DNA of 64,000 bases from an uncultured Hyphomonas sp. (GTDB lineage Bacteria > Pseudomonadota > Alphaproteobacteria > Caulobacterales > Hyphomonadaceae): contig NZ_OY787457.1 in assembly GCF_963678875.1 (NCBI RefSeq), forward strand, positions 434,001 to 498,000, written 5' to 3'. The first letter of the stretch is position 1. Every line of letters starts with the position of its first letter. The translations under genes were made by a program, and so were the position numbers. The notes under the pieces were generated by a model that saw nothing but the letters and a program-made list of their open reading frames with translations, did no database searches and was not told the origin of the DNA. Of this stretch, positions 51,546 to 59,323 are shown one piece after another.

Positions 51546-52519
51546 GCCTGTTCGGACTGTTCGGGAAGAAACAGCCCGCATTCGATAGTTCTGAAGGTGA
51601 CCCGAACGTCGCGACCGGTCTTGGCCTCATCGAGGCCGGGGACGGGGCGGCGCTCGGCGCGCTTTATGCTGGCCTGCCGCCCGCAGACCGTGTGCACCTC
51701 ATCGATGGAATGGGGCTCCTGACAGAGATTGCGGCGTCGCTGCCACCGCTGGACGCGCATCCGGCCATGCCCGCCATCCAGGGCGGGCTTTGTTATATCT
51801 GGGCTCACCGGTTGCGCGGTTATGACACCGCCGACCGGACCAGCGACGGCCAGGTAATGGACATGGCCCAGATGGCTTTCCACGCGCAGGACCTGTTGGC
51901 TCAGGCCGCGGAGCAAACACCCTTAGACAGCGCGCTCTACGCTTTTCGCATCCGCGCCATGATGCTGACCGGCGGAAAAGAGGGCGCGTTCGACGCGATC
52001 TGCGCCGGCCTCAAGGCGACGGGGGAGGCGAACCTTCTCGCTGAAATGGCCCGCCTGAACTACCTGACCCAGAAGTGGCACGGCAGTCATGAAGAGATGT
52101 ACGGCGTTGCCGATGCGGCGGCCGCCAATCCGCCGAACGCGGCTTTCCTGTCCCTTCACGCGCGCGCCTGGATCGAGGAATGGCTTTACGAAACCGGCAT
52201 GAATGATGTGAAGGAGGAGAAGGCGGCCTTCCGGGCGCGCCGGGAGTCCGAGGAATTCCGGGCAGACATTGCGGCGCTGGATGATCGCTTTCGCGCCCTG
52301 CTGGTGGACCTGCCGGCGCCCAGCCGTGTGGAGCGCCAGTTCGCACACAACAATTTCGCCATGCTGTTCCACCTGAACCCGGACAAGGCGCGGCTGAAAT
52401 ACCACCTCGAGGCCATTGGCGACACGCCGACCAGCATGCCATGGGGGTATGTTTTTGGCGAAAATGTTCCGAAGAAGCTCAACAAGTTGCGCAAGTCTGT
52501 CGGGCTGGCGCAATTCTGA
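51542..52519 (+). CDS. Hypothetical alpha-helical protein (TPR-like)
   Basis: A 325-residue soluble protein I cannot assign. It starts MSLFGLFGKK and consists mostly of helices with repeated Ala-rich stretches (MAQMAFHAQDLLAQAAEQT, MARLNYLTQKWHGSHEEMYG) that could form a TPR-like solenoid, and it ends with a basic KKLNKLRKSVGLAQF tail. It overlaps the YghU gene as ATGA, so the two are co-translated. The pairing with a thiol-disulfide enzyme suggests an oxidative-stress link, which is inference only. Confidence 0.7.
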   Translation: MSLFGLFGKKQPAFDSSEGDPNVATGLGLIEAGDGAALGALYAGLPPADRVHLIDGMGLLTEIAASLPPLDAHPAMPAIQGGLCYIWAHRLRGYDTADRTSDGQVMDMAQMAFHAQDLLAQAAEQTPLDSALYAFRIRAMMLTGGKEGAFDAICAGLKATGEANLLAEMARLNYLTQKWHGSHEEMYGVADAAAANPPNAAFLSLHARAWIEEWLYETGMNDVKEEKAAFRARRESEEFRADIAALDDRFRALLVDLPAPSRVERQFAHNNFAMLFHLNPDKARLKYHLEAIGDTPTSMPWGYVFGENVPKKLNKLRKSVGLAQF

Positions 52520-52603
52520 ACCCGCTCCTGCGGCACCGCACCTCGTTCCTTGCGCAGGCGTGGTCACCCATATAGGGCAGGACGACCAGACCTGAGAGGC
52601 CGC

Positions 52604-52948
52604 ATGACGACCTACACTTCCGACCCGCGCCGGCACACGGCCGAGACTGCTGAGACCATGACCGATGTCCGCTATGAGGTGGACCGGATCGACCGTCTGC
52701 TGGTGGAAATCCTGGCCGAACGCCAGTCCTTCATGGATGCCGCCGCCCGTATCAAGGGGGACCGCAACATCGTGCACGACCGCGCCCGGATCGAGGATGT
52801 GGTGGCAAAGGTGAAGGCGGCATGCGAGGCGGCGGGCCTGTCACCGGCCATCGCGGAGCCGGTCTGGCGGACGCTGATCGACCGCTGCATTGCCTATGAG
52901 TTCGAAAGCTACGACGCTCTGAGCGCGCCCTTGCCAGCCAGTTCGTGA
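52604..52948 (+). CDS. Chorismate mutase, AroQ type
   Basis: A protein of about 114 residues of the helical AroQ/CM type II family, which converts chorismate to prephenate. The three-helix pattern is clear: VRYEVDRIDRLLVEILAERQ, then MDAAARIKGDRNIVHDRAR and a third helix AIAEPVWRTLIDRCIAYEF. The Arg, Lys and Glu needed by the family fall in the expected helices. The ATG 52604 follows GAGAGG. The gene is not next to a prephenate dehydratase or dehydrogenase. Its last 40 bases overlap the convergent Hpt gene. Confidence 0.9.
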   Translation: MTTYTSDPRRHTAETAETMTDVRYEVDRIDRLLVEILAERQSFMDAAARIKGDRNIVHDRARIEDVVAKVKAACEAAGLSPAIAEPVWRTLIDRCIAYEFESYDALSAPLPASS

Positions 52949-53319
52949 GCGGCTTTCGCCACTTCTTCCATTGTGGCGGTCAGGCAATCACGCACATCGC
53001 CCAGCAGGACGGCGGCCGCGGTAATGCTCGGCGGCGTCTCTGAACGCCCGGCTTTTTCTGCCAGTTCGCAATAGCTCGCGAGGCGCAGCGCGCCGAGAGA
53101 CAGGCAAGAGCCCTTCAGCGTATGCGCCGCATCGGCCCACTGCCGCGGCTCGGCCTTCGGATCCATCAGGCGCATCCAGAGGCCGGTCTGTTCGCGGAAA
53201 ATGTCGATGACTTCGAGCGCGAGGTCCTTGTCGCCGCCAGTCATGGCGTTGAGATGGTCGCGGTCGAGCAGGGCAAGCGTGGAAGACATTTTGGACTCTC
53301 CGGCATTTGCAGAGACCAT
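52909..53319 (-). CDS. Hpt domain histidine phosphotransfer protein
   Basis: A 136-residue single-domain Hpt protein. The phosphorylatable His is in AHTLKGSCLSLGA, within the characteristic helical bundle. The protein begins MVSANAG at 53319; an ATG at 53289 with GGAGAG upstream is an equally good start and would remove 10 residues. No histidine kinase or response regulator gene lies nearby, so it must receive phosphate from an unlinked partner. It overlaps the chorismate mutase gene by 40 bases in a convergent arrangement. Confidence 0.88.
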   Translation of the reverse strand: MVSANAGESKMSSTLALLDRDHLNAMTGGDKDLALEVIDIFREQTGLWMRLMDPKAEPRQWADAAHTLKGSCLSLGALRLASYCELAEKAGRSETPPSITAAAVLLGDVRDCLTATMEEVAKAAHELAGKGALRAS

Positions 53320-53463
53320 TACACATCCTGCTTTGTAACGAGGTTAACGGGGTTAAATTGTGATCATTTATCGTTTGTCGGCGAAAGGATTCGGCGTTAT
53401 ACACCCGCAGGGTGAGGCAAATTTGCTTCCAATTCGAACATTTCTGACGTCATGGGGGCCGTT

Positions 53464-53607
53464 ATGGCTTTGATCGTAGTTATCCGAAATCTGGTCATCG
53501 CCGGTGTGCTGGCCTGGCTTGGCATCGAGTATGCTCCGGATGACAATTCAGATAAGTCCGTGCCTGGCCCTCAAAGCGCCTTGATTCCCGGGCATTCTCT
53601 TAAATAA
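53464..53607 (+). CDS. Small predicted membrane protein (47 residues)
   Basis: A short ORF from ATG 53464 to TAA 53605-53607 encodes MALIVVIRNLVIAGVLAWLG and a polar, acidic tail, so a single membrane helix is predicted. An in-frame ATG at 53452 would add four residues. A run of five G lies just upstream. It sits between Hpt and the polar coiled-coil gene. The hydrophobic start, a stop-free frame and good codons support it, but it is below usual gene-call size. Confidence 0.45.
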   Translation: MALIVVIRNLVIAGVLAWLGIEYAPDDNSDKSVPGPQSALIPGHSLK

Positions 53608-53681
53608 GTTCTGGCGGCCAGCCCTCTGCTGTTAAGCATTCTGGTCTCGCGCCAGAGGCTTTGACGCGGTATAAGGGTGGT

Positions 53682-55874
53682 ATGAGCGAACATCCCGAAG
53701 CTCGGCCCTCTGGCCGGGATTTGCTGGCCAGGCAAGAGGCCTCGGAATATTTCGAGCTGGCACAGAGCGGTGGCAGCTGGATGGTCGTGGGCGGATTCGT
53801 CGCCGCGTCCATGTGGATCGGTGCGGCCGCCGGTGTGATCCTTGGCTTCTATGGTGTCCCTGCGCTGATGGCGCTGAACCCGTTTGTCCTTGCGGGCGGC
53901 GCGATGGGCATTGCCGTCCCGGCGCTGCTGCTGGTCATGGCAGGCTATATGGGCCGGACCAACCGCCGCGCCAGCGCCGCAAACGCCCTTGTCATGTCAG
54001 CGGCAACCCGCCTGATGGCGCCCGCCCGGGAGGCTGGCACCGAAGGCATCACCTTTGCCGAACAGATGAAACAGGCCGCCGCCGAAATCGATCATGCCAT
54101 GGCGCATGCCCTGACGGCGATGAAAGCCATGTCGGGCGAGATCGGCGACGAGCGCATGCGGCTGGAATCCGTCGCCTATGCCAGTGCCGACAATGCCCGA
54201 GACCTGACAGAACGCCTTTCCGCCGAACGCCAGGCGCTCGAAGGCCTCGCCCGCGACCTGCGCAGCCAGCTGAACCAGATGAACGACGCGATCCCGCGCC
54301 AGGCCGAAGCCATGGTCGCGGCCGCGCGCGCAGCGACGACCGAAATCTCGCAGGCCGACGAATTGCTCGACAACCAGCTCGAAGCCATGCGCTCGGCCAG
54401 CGAAGCGCTGGCGGCACGCCTCGTTGACCTCGACAATCTGGCCCGCGAAGCCGGGGCCCGGACCGAGACGCTGACCTTCGCGATCAGCCGGATCGAGGAA
54501 AAGCTCGACCAGTCCCGCCGCACCGTCGACACCGCCGTCCGGGCAGGGGAGATCGCGGCTGCCGCTGCCATGACGACCGGCGATGCGCTGAAGGATGCGG
54601 TCTCGTCTGCCATTGAAGGGGCGCGGGCTGCCAATAACGAGATCAACCAGTCGACCCGCGCTGCGGCTGAAGAAGCGGCACATGCGCTGGCGCGGCTGCG
54701 TCAGGCCGGGCAGGAAACGGCGGCGTCGCTGCGCAGCACCGAATTTGCTGCCCGCGCCGAAGTCGCCCGGATTGACCGGACCGCCGCGCTGGAAGGCCAG
54801 AAGCCGAAGCCGCCCGCAGACCCGCCGCCGGTCATCCAGCAGGCTGCGCCCCAGCCGGCGCCTCCGCCTGCCCAGGAAAAGCCCGTCCCGCCGCCGTCTG
54901 TGACACCGCCGCCGCGGATGGAATCCGCGCCAGTGCCCACGCCTTCGATGCCGCCGGCAGTGTCCGGCCAGGACCAGGTGAATGGGGGGCCGGTCAATGG
55001 GGGCCAGGTGAACGGGGGCATGAATGGCAAGAGCCACACGAACGGCCATTCGGTCACCAATGGCCATTCGCTGAAGGATGAGGCGCCCAGGCGCCCCGCG
55101 CCGCCGCGCCGCGCGACCGATCCGGATGAAGACCTGTTCGATGCCGCGGCTGACCTGCTCGCCTCTGCGAGCAAGGACGACAAGGCAGACCCGGCGCCGG
55201 AGCCGGGCGTGAAGGACGCACCGCTTGAGCTTGGCAAATCCATCGACCCGAAGGATATGAACCCGGTCACGCTGCGCCGCCGGTTCGACGATGTGAAGGA
55301 AGCCCCCGAAGCGCCGCTGCACCCGATGCGCCGCGCGACCGACTTCCCGCAAGCTGGCCAGCAAGCAGGATCTCAAGCCGGCCCTCAAGCCGGAATGGCG
55401 ACGTCGGCGGACCCCCCGGCTGCCGCCGAGCCGCCGCCCTCTGTCGTGACGCCTCCGGCATCGAAGGCGGAGCAGTCTGGCGAAATGGGCTGGCGCGATA
55501 TCATTTCCGATATGAGCCGGGACGATCCGCTGCCGCGTGACCGCGAGGAAGTGGCCGACCGCCTGATTTCACGGCTGCAGTCCTCCGGTATCCAGCTGCC
55601 GGAAGCCTTCAAGCCGAAGATGAAGCGCAAGATTGCCGAGGCCGCCCGCAAGGGCGAGCAGCAGCGCAAGGCGGCGATCCTGGAACATGCCGGCCGTCAG
55701 GTGGAGCGCGTGACCCAGCGCCTGCGCAATGACGATGACCTGCGTGAACTGGCGTCGAACTTCGTCGAGATGGAACAGGATGACGCGCTTAACGCGCTGG
55801 AGCAGACCCAGCGGACCAGCCGCAATGCCAGCCCGCGCCTTGCGGCCTACCTGCTGCTCGACGCGGCGCTTTAG
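53682..55874 (+). CDS. Large coiled-coil membrane protein, possibly TipN-like polar protein
   Basis: A protein of about 730 residues. Two N-terminal membrane helices (about 33-55 and 68-90) are followed by a long Ala/Glu/Arg coiled coil (about 105-350) and a Pro-rich stretch. Next comes an Asn-Gly repeat region (NGGPVNGGQVNGGMNGKSH) and a conserved helical C-terminus (DRLISRLQSSGIQLPEAFK, LRELASNFVEMEQDDALNAL). This layout, a bitopic start followed by a long coil, matches the Caulobacter polarity protein TipN, and the family assignment is tentative. The ATG 53682 follows AGGGTGG; an upstream TTG at 53661 is also in frame. The LysR gene converges on its 3' end. Confidence 0.5.
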   Translation: MSEHPEARPSGRDLLARQEASEYFELAQSGGSWMVVGGFVAASMWIGAAAGVILGFYGVPALMALNPFVLAGGAMGIAVPALLLVMAGYMGRTNRRASAANALVMSAATRLMAPAREAGTEGITFAEQMKQAAAEIDHAMAHALTAMKAMSGEIGDERMRLESVAYASADNARDLTERLSAERQALEGLARDLRSQLNQMNDAIPRQAEAMVAAARAATTEISQADELLDNQLEAMRSASEALAARLVDLDNLAREAGARTETLTFAISRIEEKLDQSRRTVDTAVRAGEIAAAAAMTTGDALKDAVSSAIEGARAANNEINQSTRAAAEEAAHALARLRQAGQETAASLRSTEFAARAEVARIDRTAALEGQKPKPPADPPPVIQQAAPQPAPPPAQEKPVPPPSVTPPPRMESAPVPTPSMPPAVSGQDQVNGGPVNGGQVNGGMNGKSHTNGHSVTNGHSLKDEAPRRPAPPRRATDPDEDLFDAAADLLASASKDDKADPAPEPGVKDAPLELGKSIDPKDMNPVTLRRRFDDVKEAPEAPLHPMRRATDFPQAGQQAGSQAGPQAGMATSADPPAAAEPPPSVVTPPASKAEQSGEMGWRDIISDMSRDDPLPRDREEVADRLISRLQSSGIQLPEAFKPKMKRKIAEAARKGEQQRKAAILEHAGRQVERVTQRLRNDDDLRELASNFVEMEQDDALNALEQTQRTSRNASPRLAAYLLLDAAL

Positions 55875-55884
55875 GCGCGGTTGA

Positions 55885-56817
55885 TCAGACGCCCACGACT
55901 TCCGTCTGGGCGGCTTCTGCCTTGATCCATTTGATGAATTCCCGGACATCGGGGCTGAGGTGGCGGCCCTTCGGCCAGACCAGCCAGTAGCCGAAATCGA
56001 TGCTGGTCGACCCGTCTGCGAACGGCGCGACGAGGCGTCCGGAGGCGAGGTCAGAGGCGGCAATGGCCTGCTTGGCGAGCGCCACGCCGCGCCCTGCGGC
56101 AGCGGCCTCGATCACGAGAATGGCCTGGTTGAAGCGCGGGCCCCGGCTGGCATCGACGCCGTCGACCTTGCGCGCGCGCAGCCAGCTCCCCCAGTCCGGG
56201 CAGGAGGGGTCGACCTCGGTGCTCTCGTCGTGCAGCAGCGTGTGGTTCTTCAGGTCTTCCGGGCGGCGGATCGCGTCCGGCCCGTCCAGCATGGCGGGCG
56301 AGCAGACCGGCAGCACGGTTTCATCCAGCAATTTCTCCGATTTCAGCCCGTCATAGCTGCCACGGCCATAGCGGATGGCGAAGTCGGCATCGGCGGTGGT
56401 GAAGTCCGTCAGGCCCGTATCGGCGCTGATCCAGGCCTCGATTCCGCCGTGCTGCTGGTGGAATTTGTCGAGGCGGGGGGCCAGCCATTTGGCGGCGAAG
56501 CTGGGCGCGCACGAGACCATGACCCGGCCCTTGCGGGCGGGGGACTGCATGATGCGGCCTGCTTCAGAAATTCTCTCGAAGGCCTCGCGCACCAGCGGCA
56601 GGCTGGCCTGCGCGGCATCTGTGAGCAAAACTGAACGTCCGGTGCGCTTGAACAGGGGCGTACCGGCATAGTCTTCGAGCTGGCGGATCTGCTGTGAAAT
56701 GGCGCCCGGGGTCACATTTAGTTCATCGGCTGCCTGCGTGAATGACAGGCGCCGTGCTGCTGCTTCGAAGGCACGCAGGGCGTTCAGCGGGGGCAAACGG
56801 TCAGTTGGTTCGGCCAT
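55885..56817 (-). CDS. LysR family transcriptional regulator, GcvA-like
   Basis: A protein of about 310 residues with the LysR N-terminal HTH (ALRAFEAAARRLSFTQAADE, then LNVTPGAISQQIRQLEDYAG) and a periplasmic-binding-protein-like effector domain. I take the ATG at 56815-56817 (MAEPTDRLPPLNALRAF); the open frame continues to 57048 but lacks a LysR-like start. Its closest resemblance is to GcvA-type regulators. It is divergent from cysG, so it may control the sulfate reduction operon, although CysB-type regulators usually do that. Confidence 0.92.
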   Translation of the reverse strand: MAEPTDRLPPLNALRAFEAAARRLSFTQAADELNVTPGAISQQIRQLEDYAGTPLFKRTGRSVLLTDAAQASLPLVREAFERISEAGRIMQSPARKGRVMVSCAPSFAAKWLAPRLDKFHQQHGGIEAWISADTGLTDFTTADADFAIRYGRGSYDGLKSEKLLDETVLPVCSPAMLDGPDAIRRPEDLKNHTLLHDESTEVDPSCPDWGSWLRARKVDGVDASRGPRFNQAILVIEAAAAGRGVALAKQAIAASDLASGRLVAPFADGSTSIDFGYWLVWPKGRHLSPDVREFIKWIKAEAAQTEVVGV

Positions 56818-56926
56818 AAATAGTTTCTCTAAAGCATCGCTGTAGGGGTTGCCAGTTGTGTCTATTCCGTCAAGAGCCATTTTGGCAGCCAGTTGATCAG
56901 CTTTGCTAAATAGGGGCTCTGTGCGC

Positions 56927-58330
56927 ATGCGCCAGTTTCCAGCATTCTTTAATTTGCAGGACCAGCGGGTCGTCATCGTCGGAAACGGCGAGGAAGCCCT
57001 GCGCAAGCTGCGCCTGTTCGTGTCTGCGGGTGCCTTGCCCGTGATCATATCGGATCATGCCGGACCAGCGCATGAGCATGAGGCCGCTTCAAAAGCGATC
57101 ACCATGACCATGGCCGGCCTGCCGCAAGCGCTGGAGACCGCCCGCCTCGCCATCGTCGCGGAGGACAATCCGGAAGCCATCGCCGCCATCCGCGCCGCCC
57201 GCGTGCCGCTGAACGTGGTCGACCGGCCGGAGCTTTGTGATTTCACCGTTCCGTCCATCCTGGACCGGGGCGACATTGTCGCCGCGATCGGCTCGAACGG
57301 GACGGCGCCGGTGCTCGCGAAATCCGTCCGCACCAAACTGGAAGCGCTGCTGCCCGCGCGCATCGGGGACCTTGCCGCGCTTGCCGGGCGGTTCCGTGAG
57401 ACGGTGAAGGCCGCGCTGCCGGACTTTTCCGCCCGCCGCAAATTCTGGGAGCGGACGCTGACAGGCCGCGCTGCAGAACTCGCCTATGCCGGAGACCTGA
57501 CCGGCGCCGAAGCCGCGATGCGCGCGGACCTCGCCGCACCGTCAGAGCAGGGCGTCGTCCACATTGTCGGCGCTGGCCCCGGCGACCCGGAACTCCTCAC
57601 GCTCAAAGCCCTTCGCCTGATCCAGGAGGCAGACGTGGTCTATTATGACCGCCTCGTCTCGGATGGCATCCTCTCCCTCATCCGCCGTGATGCCGAGCGG
57701 GTTTCCGTGGGCAAGGCGAAAGGCAACCATTCCGTGCCGCAGGACCAGATCCATGAGCTGCTGATTGCATCGGCTCGTGAAGGCAAGCGCGTCGTGCGCC
57801 TGAAGGGCGGGGACCCGTTCATCTTCGGCCGGGGCGGGGAAGAGCTGGACGCGGTCGAGGCTGCTGGCATTTCCGCTTTCGTCGTGCCGGGCATTTCCTC
57901 CGCCCTCGGATGTGCGGCCAGCGCCGGCATCCCGCTGACCCATCGCGACCATGCGCAGGCCGTCACTTTCGTGACCGGCCATGCGAAAGCCGGCGGCGTG
58001 CCGGACCTCGACTGGGCATCCCTCGCCAAGCGCGGGCAGACGGTCAGCTTCTATATGGGCGTCGGCACGGCTGCCTCGATTGCCGAAAAGCTGATCGAAG
58101 CCGGGCGCGCGCCGCAAACGCCGGTCGCCGTGATCGAGAACGGCACACGGGAAAATGAAGTCCGCGCCTATGGCATGCTGGAAGAATTGCCCCAGCTGAT
58201 CGAAGCCCATGGCATCAAGGGCCCGGCGCTGCTGATCATCGGCGAAGTGGCTGGCCTGCGCGCTGGACCTGCCGCCGTTACTGTTTCCACCGTCGAGCCT
58301 GCTCCCGCAAAAGAGGTTACTTCCGCATGA
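56927..58330 (+). CDS. cysG: Siroheme synthase
   Basis: A protein of about 467 residues with the three CysG activities: uroporphyrinogen-III C-methyltransferase, precorrin-2 dehydrogenase and sirohydrochlorin ferrochelatase. The N-terminal Rossmann motif is VVIVGNGEEALRKLRLF. The methyltransferase domain begins at about residue 205 with VHIVGAGPGDPELLTLKAL and continues through YYDRLVSDGIL and RLKGGDPFIFGRGGEE. ATG 56927 is used; GTG 56921 is also possible. It supplies siroheme to the sulfite reductase encoded three genes further on. The DUF2849 start overlaps its stop. Confidence 0.95.
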   Translation: MRQFPAFFNLQDQRVVIVGNGEEALRKLRLFVSAGALPVIISDHAGPAHEHEAASKAITMTMAGLPQALETARLAIVAEDNPEAIAAIRAARVPLNVVDRPELCDFTVPSILDRGDIVAAIGSNGTAPVLAKSVRTKLEALLPARIGDLAALAGRFRETVKAALPDFSARRKFWERTLTGRAAELAYAGDLTGAEAAMRADLAAPSEQGVVHIVGAGPGDPELLTLKALRLIQEADVVYYDRLVSDGILSLIRRDAERVSVGKAKGNHSVPQDQIHELLIASAREGKRVVRLKGGDPFIFGRGGEELDAVEAAGISAFVVPGISSALGCAASAGIPLTHRDHAQAVTFVTGHAKAGGVPDLDWASLAKRGQTVSFYMGVGTAASIAEKLIEAGRAPQTPVAVIENGTRENEVRAYGMLEELPQLIEAHGIKGPALLIIGEVAGLRAGPAAVTVSTVEPAPAKEVTSA

Positions 58331-58632
58331 CGTCCGTCCGCCCGAAACTGAAGCCCGAAACCCCGAAAGCCGTCACGGCCTGGGAAACGGCAACCGGCAA
58401 GTCCGTCTGGATGACGGAAGTCGGTACCTGGTCTGACGATGTCAGCAAGGCCGCCGCCTTTACCGGCGAAGTGGCCGAGGCGCGCCTTGCCGAAGCCTTC
58501 AAGCAGGAAGGCAAGGTCACCGACCCGTACTTCATGGAAGTGACGGAAACCGGTGGTATCACCGGCCGCGAAACCATTCGTGAAACCATCCGCGCCACCG
58601 GCCCGACCGTGGCCTATGGAGCCGAGGCCTGA
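58327..58632 (+). CDS. DUF2849 domain-containing protein
   Basis: A 101-residue protein of the DUF2849 family (AWETATGKSVWMTEVGTWSD, VAEARLAEAFKQEGKVTDPY). It overlaps the cysG stop by 4 bases and the next gene begins 1 base after its stop. DUF2849 genes commonly sit between cysG and cysI in alphaproteobacterial sulfate reduction operons, and this arrangement fits. No activity is known; an assembly or electron-transfer accessory role is an inference from context. Confidence 0.88.
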   Translation: MTSVRPKLKPETPKAVTAWETATGKSVWMTEVGTWSDDVSKAAAFTGEVAEARLAEAFKQEGKVTDPYFMEVTETGGITGRETIRETIRATGPTVAYGAEA

Positions 58633-59265
58633 ATGCCGACACGTGAGATCACCCGGCTGACGCTGTACGGCGACTCCATTTCCGGCAACTGCCAGAAGCC
58701 GAAATGGACCGCCGACCTGCTCGGCATTCCCTTCGACTGGGTCGAGGTGGATATCCTGCAAGGCGGTACACAGACGGAAGACTTCCTGGCCGTGAACCCG
58801 GTCGGGCAGGTGCCTGTCGCCCGCTGGCCGGACGGGCGCGTGCTGCCGCAGTCGAATGCGATCATGCTCTACCTCGCCGAAGAGGCGGGCAGCGACCTGA
58901 TCCCGGCGGACAGTTTCCGCAAGGCGCAGATGATGAGCTGGCTGTTCTGGGAGCAATACTCCCACGAGACCGCCATCGCCGTGCGCCGGTTCCACAAGCA
59001 CTACCTGAAGAAATCCGATGACGAGATCGACCCGAACCTGATGGCCAAGGGCCGCCGGGCCCTCGGCGTGATGGAGATGCAGCTGACCTTCACCGACTGG
59101 ATTGTCGGCGAGAGCATGACGCTGGCTGACATTGCGCTGGTTGCCTATACGCGCCTCGCCCATGAAGGCGGTTTCGATCTTTCCGAGTTCCCCGCGGTCG
59201 AGCGCTGGGTCAGCCGCACGGAAGCGGCGCTCGGCATCCCCCACGCCAGAGAGATAGCAGCATGA
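58633..59265 (+). CDS. Glutathione S-transferase family protein within the sulfate reduction operon
   Basis: A 210-residue GST-like protein. The thioredoxin-like N-terminus has a Ser/Asn-type site (YGDSISGNCQKPKWTADLLG) and NPVGQVPVARWPDGRVLPQS, the latter including the cis-Pro loop, and the C-terminal helical domain carries TDWIVGESMTLADIALVAYT. It lies between DUF2849 and cysI, a place where a GST is not standard. It may protect intermediates of sulfite reduction or act on a thiol conjugate. The function is inferred from position only. Confidence 0.88.
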   Translation: MPTREITRLTLYGDSISGNCQKPKWTADLLGIPFDWVEVDILQGGTQTEDFLAVNPVGQVPVARWPDGRVLPQSNAIMLYLAEEAGSDLIPADSFRKAQMMSWLFWEQYSHETAIAVRRFHKHYLKKSDDEIDPNLMAKGRRALGVMEMQLTFTDWIVGESMTLADIALVAYTRLAHEGGFDLSEFPAVERWVSRTEAALGIPHAREIAA

Positions 59266-59323
59266 TGACAGCCCTGAGCCTGTCTCATGTGAGGCGCACA
59301 GCGCCGATACGGAGACGTTAAAG

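Noticed and set aside
53344..53356. Possible CtrA site (TTAA spaced repeats) before the Hpt gene
   Set aside because: The spacing between the TTAA halves is 5 bases, whereas the CtrA consensus needs about 7.
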